The notes: generated by a model not told the origin, from the letters alone. Shown: positions 24,441-31,890, numbered from the stretch's first letter. The stretch: 44,999 bases of DNA from a virus (IMGVR_UViG_3300037882_002198:1-44999); one strand, 5' to 3'. Numbers and translations: made by a program.

Positions 24441-25120
24441 TTACAAGCCCTGATCAACTCTAGAATTTTATTTGCGTGGTTCTGAAATGCTGCTGACCTT
24501 GTTGACTCTGCTGACCTTGCTGCTGACTCTGCTGACCATACTGCTGACTCTGCTGCTGACCTTGTTGACTCTGCTGACCTTGCTGCTGACTCTGCTGCTG
24601 ACTCTGCTGACCATACTGCTGACCTTGCTGCTGACCTTGCTGCTGACTCTGCTGCTGAAATTTTATCTGCATCGCATGATTCTTGAGCTTCAATCATCTG
24701 TAGTATTGCGGCTTCAACCAAATCAATCGCTTTTTTTACTTCAGGATTTTTTTCTACATTGTAAACACAAGACCTGATTGATTTTAAATTCTCATTCATT
24801 AAATATATTATAAATGGCTTTTTTATATTTTCTAAATCAGAACCTAAATTAATAGCTTCTAGAAATTGAACAGGCCACTTTTTAGCTAAATCGTTTGGTA
24901 AGTTTTCAAATATAGTGTCTTCTAGTCTTGCTAACCACTCAGGAACACCAAGCTCTGTTTCATAAGCTTTGTGATTGTCAGATTCAATCGTGCAACCAAC
25001 CGCACAACCCTTTCCGTTTTCCCAATATTTACCTTTTATAAAATTATCTGCCTTGGCATGAGCGTAAATTCTATCTAAATATTTTTTCTGGATATTTACA
25101 TCGTTGTGAAATGCTTTCAT
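24437..25120 (-). CDS. Phage protein with AAxSA repeat tail
   Basis: A 227-residue protein. The N-terminal 150 residues contain the conserved-looking blocks KYLDRIYAHAKADNFIKGKYW, GKGCAVGCT and PEWLARLEDTIFENLPN, which I recognise from many uncharacterised phage proteins. Residues about 155-212 are an Ala/Ser-rich repeat (SAAESAARSAVWSAES) followed by a short conserved end (FQNHANKILELIRACK). The repeat is encoded by nearly tandem DNA (24490-24656) with a 63-bp period and may vary in length by slippage. GGAG and AAGG sites precede the ATG. Function unknown. Confidence 0.7.
   Translation of the reverse strand: MKAFHNDVNIQKKYLDRIYAHAKADNFIKGKYWENGKGCAVGCTIESDNHKAYETELGVPEWLARLEDTIFENLPNDLAKKWPVQFLEAINLGSDLENIKKPFIIYLMNENLKSIRSCVYNVEKNPEVKKAIDLVEAAILQMIEAQESCDADKISAAESAARSAARSAVWSAESAAESAARSAESTRSAAESAVWSAESAARSAESTRSAAFQNHANKILELIRACK
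24490..24656. repeat. CTG-rich tandem repeat within a gene
   Basis: About 165 bases made of CTGCTGACC/CTGCTGACT-type units, with a clear second-order period of 63 bases (for example the same 11-base word at 24497 and 24560). It encodes the Ala/Ser repeat of the overlapping leftward gene (21 residues per long unit). Open frames on the other strand (Leu/Thr) and in another minus frame (Gln/Ser) are shadows of it. Confidence 0.85.
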
Positions 25121-25122
25121 CC

Positions 25123-25431
25123 TTATTCTCCTTTTAATTCTTTCATTATTTTGTCGGTTTTAGTTTTGGCAGCATCGGCCTCGCACATGATTGAGTAATC
25201 ATCGTAAACAGAACAGCAATTGTTTTTATCGCACAAGCCAATATCTACTGCTTGCAAAATTATTTTAGATAAAGATTTTCTCTGCATTTCAATAATCTCA
25301 ATCAACTTATCAACGGTAGCTTGATGATGAGATTCAGCGGCTCGGAATCCTTCCGCAAAGCAACTCTTGAATACAAGACCTTTTTTAAAAATCAACTCAT
25401 CTAATTTTTCATCTGTGATTTTTAGTTTCAT
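25123..25431 (-). CDS. Hypothetical protein
   Basis: A 102-residue product; the ATG at 25431 is preceded by GGAG, preferred to an in-frame upstream start at 25473. It is helical and contains several Cys (CDKNNCCSVYDDYSIMCEAD), perhaps a metal site. It overlaps the preceding 47-residue gene by ATGA. Function unknown. Confidence 0.6.
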   Translation of the reverse strand: MKLKITDEKLDELIFKKGLVFKSCFAEGFRAAESHHQATVDKLIEIIEMQRKSLSKIILQAVDIGLCDKNNCCSVYDDYSIMCEADAAKTKTDKIMKELKGE

Positions 25432-25571
25432 GATTCTCCAATAAAAAATAAGGCACTTCCTTCGCCACCCCACATATTGTCGTAGGCAAGTTGAATGCAG
25501 TTGTGTTTTGCATTAAAATATACAAATCTTAAATAATTTGAGTTAATATGTTTTCTCACACGCCACCCCAT
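25428..25571 (-). CDS. Hypothetical microprotein (47 aa)
   Basis: A 47-residue product (MGWRVRKHINSNYLRFVYFN...). It bridges the gap between two neighbours: its start overlaps the upstream gene by 16 bases and its stop overlaps the next start (ATGA). Aromatic-rich and beta-like at first, Gly-rich near the end (NMWGGEGSALFFIGES). Function unknown. Confidence 0.5.
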   Translation of the reverse strand: MGWRVRKHINSNYLRFVYFNAKHNCIQLAYDNMWGGEGSALFFIGES

Positions 25572-25882
25572 TTCTTTAAAACTTCTCTGGCTATTACTTT
25601 ATTTTCAGAATCTAAAATATAAAACTTCAAAGCCTCTTCATAATCCTTAACTTGCCATTTTAGGTCATCTGTTCGATTACATTGCACTCTTAATAAATCT
25701 TTATTACGGTCTAAGTCTTCTTTTAATTTTTCGTTCTCAGCTTTCAACTGTTCATAAACTAAATGGTCTACCAATAAAGTCGCTGCTCCAAATCCTGCGC
25801 TTATAGCATTACTGGCAGAATTAAAAATCATTTCCTCTGGAACCCAGTACGTACGAATATCTGTTGGTTTTGATGTGGTCAT
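25556..25882 (-). CDS. Hypothetical coiled-coil protein
   Basis: A 108-residue protein. The N-terminus contains a short hydrophobic stretch (SASNAISAGFGAATLLVDHLV) and residues about 43-75 form a coiled coil (EQLKAENEKLKEDLDRNKDLL). It overlaps the upstream gene by ATGA. Function unknown. Confidence 0.6.
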   Translation of the reverse strand: MTTSKPTDIRTYWVPEEMIFNSASNAISAGFGAATLLVDHLVYEQLKAENEKLKEDLDRNKDLLRVQCNRTDDLKWQVKDYEEALKFYILDSENKVIAREVLKKWGGV

Positions 25883-26082
25883 TTTAAATCCATTTCATCG
25901 GCTCTTTTGTTCAACCACTTGGCTAATTTTCTTGCTGTATTCGCATCCATTCCGCAATGAGGCCAGTGACACATTACAATCGCGTTTCGCTCTTTTATTC
26001 CCTCTTTTTCAAAAATAACTCCACGATAGCCAAATACTTTTTTATTATTTGTTAATTTTTGTCTATAAATTTTCTCTTTCAT
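25879..26082 (-). CDS. Hypothetical small protein
   Basis: A 67-residue product, basic N-terminus, with a short HWPHCGMD motif and a C-terminal helix (ANTARKLAKWLNKRADEMDL). ATGA overlap with both neighbours. The Cys/His could bind a metal, but there is no full site. Function unknown. Confidence 0.55.
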   Translation of the reverse strand: MKEKIYRQKLTNNKKVFGYRGVIFEKEGIKERNAIVMCHWPHCGMDANTARKLAKWLNKRADEMDLK

Positions 26083-26447
26083 ATCCCCTCTAGTTTCTTA
26101 GCTACGCTTGAAAGTGATTTTATTGTTTCTGTGTGAAGTCTTGAGCAATACATTGAAATCGCATTTGGAGGCATCGCCTGACCTAGTTCGTGTAGTTTGT
26201 CCATGTGAGACTTAATCACATCCAGCAACAATTTTTCAAGCGCATCTGATAATTTTTTTTGATGTTTTGCACCTGCGAGATCAGCTTCCAATTTCTTAAT
26301 CTGCTCGTGCATATCTAGTTGTACCGACATTAAAGACTTAAGTTCATTATACTCTGTGTATAACAAGCGCCAAGTATTTCGGTGCATTTTTATATCAAAT
26401 GCACCTAGAGATTCATCATTAAGTTGGTCGTGTCTTGATTTATTCAT
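26079..26447 (-). CDS. Hypothetical helical protein
   Basis: A 122-residue, mostly helical protein with a probable coiled coil (DMHEQIKKLEADLAGAKHQKKLSDALEKLLLDVI). The ATG at 26447 (MNKSRHDQ) is preferred because an earlier in-frame start at 26483 would overlap the upstream gene more; no strong ribosome site separates them. Function unknown. Confidence 0.55.
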   Translation of the reverse strand: MNKSRHDQLNDESLGAFDIKMHRNTWRLLYTEYNELKSLMSVQLDMHEQIKKLEADLAGAKHQKKLSDALEKLLLDVIKSHMDKLHELGQAMPPNAISMYCSRLHTETIKSLSSVAKKLEGI

Positions 26448-26631
26448 CTTTAACCACATAGTCGTAAACATCACAGCGATCAATATACGTTATGTTTAAA
26501 AAAGTAAAAGCTATAATCATGCCGCCCTCCTCCGTTAGTGCTGTTTCCTTCATGCCGAAAATTTTCCAGATTATTTTTTTATAAAATGGGAACTCGTGAT
26601 AGGTACGAAAATTTCTAAAATACGGTTTCAT
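26440..26631 (-). CDS. Hypothetical small protein
   Basis: A 63-residue product (MKPYFRNFRTYHEFPFYKKIIWK...), basic and aromatic at the N-terminus with a hydrophobic segment (EGGMIIAFTFLNITYI). The ATG at 26631 follows GAGG and overlaps the preceding stop (ATGA), so it is chosen over an upstream in-frame GTG at 26682. Confidence 0.55.
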   Translation of the reverse strand: MKPYFRNFRTYHEFPFYKKIIWKIFGMKETALTEEGGMIIAFTFLNITYIDRCDVYDYVVKDE

Positions 26632-26810
26632 TTTACCTCGCATATAAATTCCATGTTTTCTGTTTTGTATAAAGCGTGCCACAACCTACCAGTTGATGAA
26701 AGCTGCCAGACTCTTTCTTTTTCTGAGTGCAAATCATAATCATAGTAATCATTTTTAAAACAGTCTTCAAAGACATAGTCGTCTATAATGTCATACCAGT
26801 ATATTTTCAT
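26628..26810 (-). CDS. Hypothetical small acidic protein
   Basis: A 60-residue product rich in Tyr, Asp and Trp (WYDIIDDYVFEDCFKNDYYDYDLH), strongly acidic at the N-terminal half; such acidic phage proteins can mimic DNA, but nothing more supports this. ATGA overlaps on both sides. Confidence 0.5.
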   Translation of the reverse strand: MKIYWYDIIDDYVFEDCFKNDYYDYDLHSEKERVWQLSSTGRLWHALYKTENMEFICEVK

Positions 26811-27193
26811 TTCTTCTCATCCCAATTTGCTTCTAATTCAACACCACAAATTCTACACTCCCAGCCATCAAAAAAATCAAACCCAACCTTTCCTGCTGTA
26901 AGAACTTCAGATTGATGCATTTTTTTTAAAATATGTATTGGGATGTGTTTGCATGGCTCTCGTTTTATTTCTTCGATGAATGCAATTCTGGCTTTATGGG
27001 TTTGAAAAGCTTCGAACTTGTTGTTGTCGTGAAAGTACCAAGACGAACTTTCTTTTTTTGGAGTGGTTGAATAGGCTATAGGCCATGATTCAATCAGAGC
27101 GTTTAGTTTTCGGTTCACATAGTTGCAGTGATCAATATGAATATCAGTGCCATTTACTTTTGCAAAATCATCTGGTTTAAAAAAATCTTTCAC
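26807..27193 (-). CDS. Hypothetical protein with CxxC pair
   Basis: A 128-residue protein. The GTG at 27193 overlaps the upstream stop as GTGA and follows GGGGGT, so it is preferred to an in-frame TTG at 27211. The C-terminus has a Cys pair (WECRICGVE) and the middle a His-rich stretch (EPCKHIPIHILKKMH), perhaps a zinc site. Function unknown. Confidence 0.6.
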   Translation of the reverse strand: MKDFFKPDDFAKVNGTDIHIDHCNYVNRKLNALIESWPIAYSTTPKKESSSWYFHDNNKFEAFQTHKARIAFIEEIKREPCKHIPIHILKKMHQSEVLTAGKVGFDFFDGWECRICGVELEANWDEKK

Positions 27194-27411
27194 TTTAACC
27201 CCCGCTCCCAATCTTCTCTAATCCCGGCAGGGTCATGAGGACAGTATTTATCTAATAAGTCCCGCTGTGTTTCTTTAGAAAACAACTTTAGAAGCCCCCA
27301 CAACTCATGTTTTTCTTTGAGCCCCCGATTATAGGAATCAAGCCCTTCGGCAAACTCATAGTGCCAGTCGTGATTGGCTAATTTATTTTCAATAGATTCT
27401 TGTAATGTCAT
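27190..27411 (-). CDS. Hypothetical small protein
   Basis: A 73-residue helical, charged product (TLQESIENKLANHDWHYEFAEGLDSYNRGLKEKHELWGLLKLFS...). It is linked by ATGA/GTGA overlaps to both neighbours. Function unknown. Confidence 0.6.
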   Translation of the reverse strand: MTLQESIENKLANHDWHYEFAEGLDSYNRGLKEKHELWGLLKLFSKETQRDLLDKYCPHDPAGIREDWERGLK

Positions 27412-27518
27412 TTAAGTCTCCGTGGATAGACTGAGTTAATCAAAACCCAGAGTAAAATTATAAAAATAAAAAATTCGATATTAGATAAAACATCAATATA
27501 AGTTAAAATATTTTCCAT
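27408..27518 (-). CDS. Tiny membrane protein (36 aa)
   Basis: A 36-residue product whose middle (EFFIFIILLWVLINSVY) is one membrane helix, with a basic C-terminus (PRRLK) that would stay in the cytoplasm. AAGGA lies before the ATG and its stop overlaps the next ATG (ATGA), so it is translated. A single-span microprotein could act on host membranes or assembly; role unknown. Confidence 0.55.
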   Translation of the reverse strand: MENILTYIDVLSNIEFFIFIILLWVLINSVYPRRLK

Positions 27519-27525
27519 AAATTCC

Positions 27526-28899
27526 TTATTTAGCTGCTATTCTTGTGGTTGGATCGTAATAGAAAGCAGATTTTACATCACTTATATCTTTAACTGATTT
27601 TTTTTCCAAATGGTTTAGACTGAGTCCTTTATGTTTGATAATCTTTTCAGAGTCGTGAAAATATCCCAAGCCCCGCATTTTATTATTCTCAAAAATTCCT
27701 TGTTTTTGACACTCACGAATTAGTTTATCTTTAGCGAGTGTATAATTTACTTGGCCTTTTTCGTTAGAGTATTTCTCAGCCCAATAATGATACGAGGCGA
27801 GCTTTAACATATCGGGTTCGGTAAATTCTGAAAGAGTTATAATTTGCGGGGCTTTATTGGTCGTAAAGAAGTAGTTTTTATGATTATACCCCAGTGAGTA
27901 GATAGATGTAGGGCGGTTAATTTTAATTTCTTTAATTTGGAGGGCGACCGCAAGTAAATTTTCCAGACAGAGGAGATCATTAAAATCTGTAGGTTTTCCG
28001 GTTGTATCGAGTCCTGAAAAATTTGGTAATCCATACGCCCCGCCGTCAACTCTGGAAACAACGTGAGAGGCAACTCGGTGTCCTGTATTTTCTTGATTTG
28101 GCCTCCAACAATCGTCATCAGCACAAATGATGTATGAAAGTTTGTCGAATCGGTCATGCAAACTCCTTACTACATGTTCTATATTTGTAGCGGAAATTGC
28201 AGCAACAACAGTATATTTCTGGTCTAAAGCCAAGAAGACTGTTAGAGCTGTGGCAAAACCTTCACAAACATAAACCAGATTATCAGTAAGAACGTCGAAA
28301 GAACTATGAGTGTCAAAGAGAGGGTGAAAACATCCCTCAAGGCGTCCGCCAGTAAGGACTTGTTTTTCACCGGCCTCGGTAATTGACTGGTAATTCCAGA
28401 GTGTTCCGTCTGCCGAGTAGAAAGGTATGATAACATCTCGGCCTCCGAGTAAATTCTGTCTAAACCGGATATTCGGTTTTTGATTTCGTTCTTGGCAAAG
28501 TCCACTAAGTCCCTTTCGACGTAGATATTCGTTAGTCCAGCTATTGTTATCAGGGAGATTAATTTTTCCAAACTCTTCGGAGGCGTAGTCTTTACACTCG
28601 TTTTGTTTTCGTAGTTTTTCTTTTTGGAGTTCTTCGGTTTGTAGGTCGATTTTACTTTGTACATCTTTTAATTCTCCCTTAGTTAGTTGTTCCGCCCCGA
28701 ACCTTCCTGTAAATTTTTCTCCGGATCTGAAATTATACACAGTTAAAATAGTTACGGCTTTGTCTTTATAAGTGGTGACAGAGAAAATATAAGAGCCTTT
28801 GAAATTGTTATCTTCTAATTTATGCCACTGGCCGGAGGCTTTACCTAAATCAATAGGTGGTAGCTTATGTTCATCTATAAATTTCAAAATATCATTCAT
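27526..28899 (-). CDS. Toprim-domain DNA primase
   Basis: A 457-residue protein from the ATG at 28899, which has AGGGG just upstream; an in-frame TTG at 28983 is rejected. The Toprim catalytic region is clear: VYVCEGFATAL (conserved Glu about residue 213), SYIICADDD (about 255-263) and GKPTDFNDL (about 300). The C-terminal 90 residues (TEPDMLKLASYHYWAEKYSNEKGQVNYTLAKDKLIREC) look like the start of a primase-helicase linker. The helicase half is absent and found as a separate gene at 22025-23314, with about 4.2 kb of small genes between. No N-terminal zinc finger is visible. It should make primers for the polymerase. Confidence 0.8.
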   Translation of the reverse strand: MNDILKFIDEHKLPPIDLGKASGQWHKLEDNNFKGSYIFSVTTYKDKAVTILTVYNFRSGEKFTGRFGAEQLTKGELKDVQSKIDLQTEELQKEKLRKQNECKDYASEEFGKINLPDNNSWTNEYLRRKGLSGLCQERNQKPNIRFRQNLLGGRDVIIPFYSADGTLWNYQSITEAGEKQVLTGGRLEGCFHPLFDTHSSFDVLTDNLVYVCEGFATALTVFLALDQKYTVVAAISATNIEHVVRSLHDRFDKLSYIICADDDCWRPNQENTGHRVASHVVSRVDGGAYGLPNFSGLDTTGKPTDFNDLLCLENLLAVALQIKEIKINRPTSIYSLGYNHKNYFFTTNKAPQIITLSEFTEPDMLKLASYHYWAEKYSNEKGQVNYTLAKDKLIRECQKQGIFENNKMRGLGYFHDSEKIIKHKGLSLNHLEKKSVKDISDVKSAFYYDPTTRIAAK

Positions 28900-29004
28900 T
28901 TTATCCCCTAAAAATGGTGCTGCTAAAGAGGGTGCGCTGTATATCCCCGACAACGGGGGATAACCGTTATCATCTTTTTTCAAGATCAGTGCAGCGTTTG
29001 TTAG

Positions 29005-29140
29005 GGTTTTATTTTTTACAAGTTATGTCAAAACAAAAAACAAGTTTGCTTAAACTTTAAATAAACGCATTTAGTCAAAATATTTTATAGTTGCAACATG
29101 CGACTATATAACTTTGGATAGATATTCTTAAGGAGAACAA
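29005..29140. promoter_or_regulatory. Divergent control region with operator-like palindrome
   Basis: This gene-free stretch lies between the leftward primase and the rightward early operon. A palindrome (arms TATAGTTGCA and TGCGACTATA, 29086-29108, one G-U pair) overlaps a -10-like TATAAC (29107-29112) for rightward transcription. Leftward, TTGACA at 29031-29026 could be part of a primase promoter, but no convincing -10 was found. A second repeat, AAGTTT-GCTT-AAACTT, lies at about 29042-29057. Confidence 0.5.
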
Positions 29141-29719
29141 ATGAAAAGAATGTATATAGTTTATAGTCTAGTATGTATTATGTTAATACTTGCTGCTTGT
29201 AATTTAAAGATTGAAACGCAAAAACCCACAACCCCCGAGCCCCCGGCTCAAAAGTTAGCGTGGGACAATGAGGCGTGGAGTACTCATTTACGTTCTGAGA
29301 TTAACTCTAGACAATGGTCGAGTGATATAAAAAACCCTTGTAAAAAATTAGAACTAAAAGAGTGTTTAGCTCAAGCAATTTCAATCATGGCAAAGTATGA
29401 ATCTGGGTTTAAGCCAGAGACAAGTTATGAGGAAAGTTTTAAGGGTCAAGACGGGAAGAACATTATTAGTCGTGGTCTGTTTCAGTTGTCTATTTCATCA
29501 AGTAACCAATCAGCATATAAGTGTGGAACTAAAACAGTCGAGCAATTACATGATCCTTTATTTAACATTACTTGTATGGTTAAGATTGTTCATTACTGGG
29601 TGAATAAAGATAAAGTATTTTTTGGTGGCGAAAAATTAGGTCTTGGACGCTATCATAGTGTTGGTCGAGCAAGTAGTAAGTCAAATTTAAAAATATTAAA
29701 ATATATGGAGCAGTTCTAA
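29141..29719 (+). CDS. Lipoprotein lytic transglycosylase (SLT-like)
   Basis: A 192-residue protein with a signal peptide and lipobox (LILAAC, lipid on Cys20), then a Pro-rich linker (residues 26-37). The catalytic domain has the SLT hallmark: helix ending in a catalytic Glu (MAKYESGF, Glu87) and the motif RGLFQLS (111-117), followed by a second helix region with paired Cys. It should cleave peptidoglycan glycan strands from the periplasmic side of the outer membrane. It is the first gene of the early operon (AAGGAG before the ATG) and overlaps the next gene by one base. Unusual: an early, exported, membrane-anchored wall enzyme. Confidence 0.8.
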   Translation: MKRMYIVYSLVCIMLILAACNLKIETQKPTTPEPPAQKLAWDNEAWSTHLRSEINSRQWSSDIKNPCKKLELKECLAQAISIMAKYESGFKPETSYEESFKGQDGKNIISRGLFQLSISSSNQSAYKCGTKTVEQLHDPLFNITCMVKIVHYWVNKDKVFFGGEKLGLGRYHSVGRASSKSNLKILKYMEQF

Positions 29720-30414
29720 TGAAATGGTTAATAGAGTTTTTTAAGAATTTATTTACAACTAAGATCCCTTCTCCCATAGTACCCCCGCCTCAAAAGCGCT
29801 TGGCTAAAATGCTATCTCCGAGCGATATAAACAACATGTTAAACAGTTGGTATCAGTCTCAAGTAGGTGTAAAAGAAGTCGGCACAAATAAAGGCATAGA
29901 AGTTGAGTACTACCAAATGACTGTGGACAATAAAGCCCAAGGCGAGTCATGGTGTATGGCCTATATGCAGACGGGTCTTTTAGAGGTGTGTAAAGTTTTA
30001 TCTACATACTCTGATTTAAGTCATTTAAACGCACGTCAATTATACAAGGAAATTCCGATCTATAAATCAGAGACATGTATGTCTGTTTTTAATAAAACAG
30101 ATAAGAAGTATATTATAGATATTCCAGGGGATAATAGATTTAATCTATCTATTATAGAACACTGTTGGTTTATTCAACAGCAAACAGAAAATCCGGTCTT
30201 TGGTCATACTGGTAAGGCGCTTCGCCTGGAAGACGTGAACAAACTTCGCTTTATAACTAATGAAGGAAACACAGACGGGTCTGGGTCTAGAGAAGGAGAC
30301 GGGGTTTACAACCGGGTTCGTTTTATGCAGAATGATGCTAAGAAAAAGTTTCGTGGCTTTGTGAATGTTACACAAGCGATCTTTGACATGATTCAAAAAC
30401 AAACGAGGGGATAA
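29719..30414 (+). CDS. CHAP-like peptidoglycan hydrolase, probable endolysin
   Basis: A 231-residue protein. Residues about 35-230 form a CHAP-like (Cys/His) amidase-peptidase: GVKEVGTNKG, then catalytic Cys in WCMAYM (Cys79), catalytic His in FGHTGKAL (His163) and Asn/Glu in TNEGNTDGSGSREGDGVY (181-182). The N-terminus starts with a short amphipathic, perhaps membrane-associated segment (MKWLIEFFKNLFTT) but no lipobox. It should cut the peptide part of peptidoglycan. It lies between a transglycosylase and another Cys hydrolase; its place at the start of the early operon is unusual for an endolysin. Confidence 0.75.
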   Translation: MKWLIEFFKNLFTTKIPSPIVPPPQKRLAKMLSPSDINNMLNSWYQSQVGVKEVGTNKGIEVEYYQMTVDNKAQGESWCMAYMQTGLLEVCKVLSTYSDLSHLNARQLYKEIPIYKSETCMSVFNKTDKKYIIDIPGDNRFNLSIIEHCWFIQQQTENPVFGHTGKALRLEDVNKLRFITNEGNTDGSGSREGDGVYNRVRFMQNDAKKKFRGFVNVTQAIFDMIQKQTRG

Positions 30415-31169
30415 TGAAATCACTAAAAAGAAAATTAATATTATGGTTTATGGAAAGCACTTTATATAGAAGCATAATTATTAAAGTTGTTCCATTTATT
30501 CGTTTTAATTTTTATTACACAAAACTTCGTGGCGAGAGTTATCACGAAGGTTACGCCAAGCTCCAAGCAGGCCACATGATAGGTACGATTGATTATTCTA
30601 AGTTAACCGGGATGCTTATCCCAAAAGTAAGCGGCGGTATCTTAAGTCATGCGGCTTTATGTGTAGGCAAAAGAAATCCAGAGTTTTTACAAATAAATGG
30701 TTTAGAAAATATTAACGGAAAAGGTCTAGAAGTTGTAGAAATGACCCATTCCGATTTTACGTTTTCTGATTTTTTTGACATTGTTAAAGAATCAGAGAGA
30801 GTTATTATTTTTGACTGTATGGATTGGGACTTAGAACATAAGAAAAAAGTTATTGAAGCGGCAATATCTCTACGTAAAGCTACTTATGATGTTGAGTTTG
30901 AGTTTGGGATTTCATCACTATATTGCAGTGAACTTATTTATTTAGCAGACACTATTGCAAACAATAAAGACTATTACTTAGAGGTAGCTAACCCAAAGCC
31001 AATCATCCAAGCAAACCCCTCTGATTTAATGGGATTAGGTCGGCAGTATATTTCTCCAGATGGACTTTTGACAGCCAAGAACATTAAAGTTGTGTGGGAT
31101 TCAAAAGGCGAACTAACAGGAAAAACAGGAAGCGAAATTTCTGATATTATTTTTAAAGGAAAAGCATGA
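30414..31169 (+). CDS. Permuted NlpC/P60-type peptidase (YiiX-like)
   Basis: A 251-residue protein with the permuted papain-like order: His first (ILSHAALCVG, His79) and catalytic Cys later (SLYCSELIY, Cys171), as in YiiX/YaeF-like NlpC/P60 families (DUF830, peptidase C92). The N-terminus (LILWFMESTLYRSIIIKVVPFIRFNFYY) is hydrophobic and may anchor it. It could cleave peptidoglycan peptides or modify lipid/peptide substrates. ATGA overlap with the previous gene; third wall-enzyme candidate in a row. Confidence 0.7.
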   Translation: MKSLKRKLILWFMESTLYRSIIIKVVPFIRFNFYYTKLRGESYHEGYAKLQAGHMIGTIDYSKLTGMLIPKVSGGILSHAALCVGKRNPEFLQINGLENINGKGLEVVEMTHSDFTFSDFFDIVKESERVIIFDCMDWDLEHKKKVIEAAISLRKATYDVEFEFGISSLYCSELIYLADTIANNKDYYLEVANPKPIIQANPSDLMGLGRQYISPDGLLTAKNIKVVWDSKGELTGKTGSEISDIIFKGKA

Positions 31170-31438
31170 GCCAACTAGATATTCAAGTTGGCGGCAGCCA
31201 CTATAAAGAAATGAAAATTCAACCCATCGAATTTACCATGAAAAATAATCTTAATTTTTGCCAAGGTAATGTTATAAAATATATTACCAGATATAAAAAC
31301 AAAAACGGGATTAAAGATTTAGAAAAAGCTAAACACTATATTGATTTATTAATTGAGCTTGAGTACGGAACACAAACAAAACCAGACCTAAGTACAATAG
31401 ACCAAGCTCTAGGTTTTACAGAAAAACAATTAAAGTAA
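31166..31438 (+). CDS. DUF3310 family protein
   Basis: A 90-residue protein matching the DUF3310 phage family: GGSHYKEMKIQPIEF at the start, FCQGNVIKYITRYKNKNGIKDLEKAKHYIDLLIE in the middle. The family is common in phages beside nucleotide and replication genes and is often labelled 'nucleotide kinase' without proof. It overlaps the previous gene by ATGA and is followed by a hairpin and the HNH gene. Confidence 0.8.
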   Translation: MSQLDIQVGGSHYKEMKIQPIEFTMKNNLNFCQGNVIKYITRYKNKNGIKDLEKAKHYIDLLIELEYGTQTKPDLSTIDQALGFTEKQLK

Positions 31439-31459
31439 TTAAATAATTTTAACCGATAA

Positions 31460-31478
31460 CCCATGCTAAACACATGGG
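31460..31478 (+). promoter_or_regulatory. Hairpin covering the HNH start codon
   Basis: CCCATG (31460-31465) pairs with CATGGG (31473-31478) around a 7-base loop. The right arm contains the HNH ATG (31474), so folding would block translation. Some phage homing endonucleases use such structures to delay expression; here it is a sequence-only prediction. No ribosome binding site is visible. Confidence 0.45.
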
Positions 31479-31890
31479 CTTGCCCTTCCCTAAGTGGAAC
31501 CCCCTTTTTAACTCCTACTTTGCCGATCTAAAGGCTAGAGCTAAGAATCGGGGGATTCCATTCTCTTTAACAAAAGACGAAACCTATAATGTTATTACTC
31601 AAGATTGTTTTTATTGTGGTCAACCCCCGAGCCAAGTAACAAAAAAGAAAAGATACAAGGGTGAGTTTATTCATTCAGGTCTTGACCGAGTGTGTTCTAG
31701 ACTACCTTACTCATCAGACAATATTGTAGCGTGTTGCATAGTATGTAATGTAATGAAAAATACATTTTCATTTAGTATGTTTTTACAACAAATAAGAAGG
31801 ATAAATAAACACCATGAGAAAACTAAACATTCTAGGACAGACCTACAAGATGAAGTTTACGGACCTTTCAAAAAAAGAATTATGCGGTGA
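31474..31890 (+). CDS. HNH endonuclease-like protein
   Basis: A 138-residue protein with a small zinc-type HNH core: CFYCGQPP (Cys pair), GLDRV, then DNIVACCIVCNVMK (second Cys pair), and a basic C-terminal tail. It is likely a DNA-nicking nuclease, possibly a free-standing homing type. The last 25 codons overlap the next gene out of frame (31814-31890), suggesting insertion upstream of the metallopeptidase gene. The start lies in a hairpin without a clear ribosome site. Confidence 0.7.
   Translation: MGLPFPKWNPLFNSYFADLKARAKNRGIPFSLTKDETYNVITQDCFYCGQPPSQVTKKKRYKGEFIHSGLDRVCSRLPYSSDNIVACCIVCNVMKNTFSFSMFLQQIRRINKHHEKTKHSRTDLQDEVYGPFKKRIMR

Noticed and set aside
24490-24656. CRISPR-like array
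   Set aside because: Units are trinucleotide-like and continuous, with no unique spacers and a coding frame through them.
24472-24777. Plus-strand Leu/Thr-rich frame and minus-strand Gln/Ser-rich frame over the CTG repeat
   Set aside because: Both are created by a repeat without stops in several frames. Only the third frame continues into a non-repetitive protein with good ribosome site.
28900-28983. N-terminal extension of the primase from a TTG at 28983
   Set aside because: ATG 28899 has AGGGG at the right distance; the extension has no domain and covers the intergenic control region.
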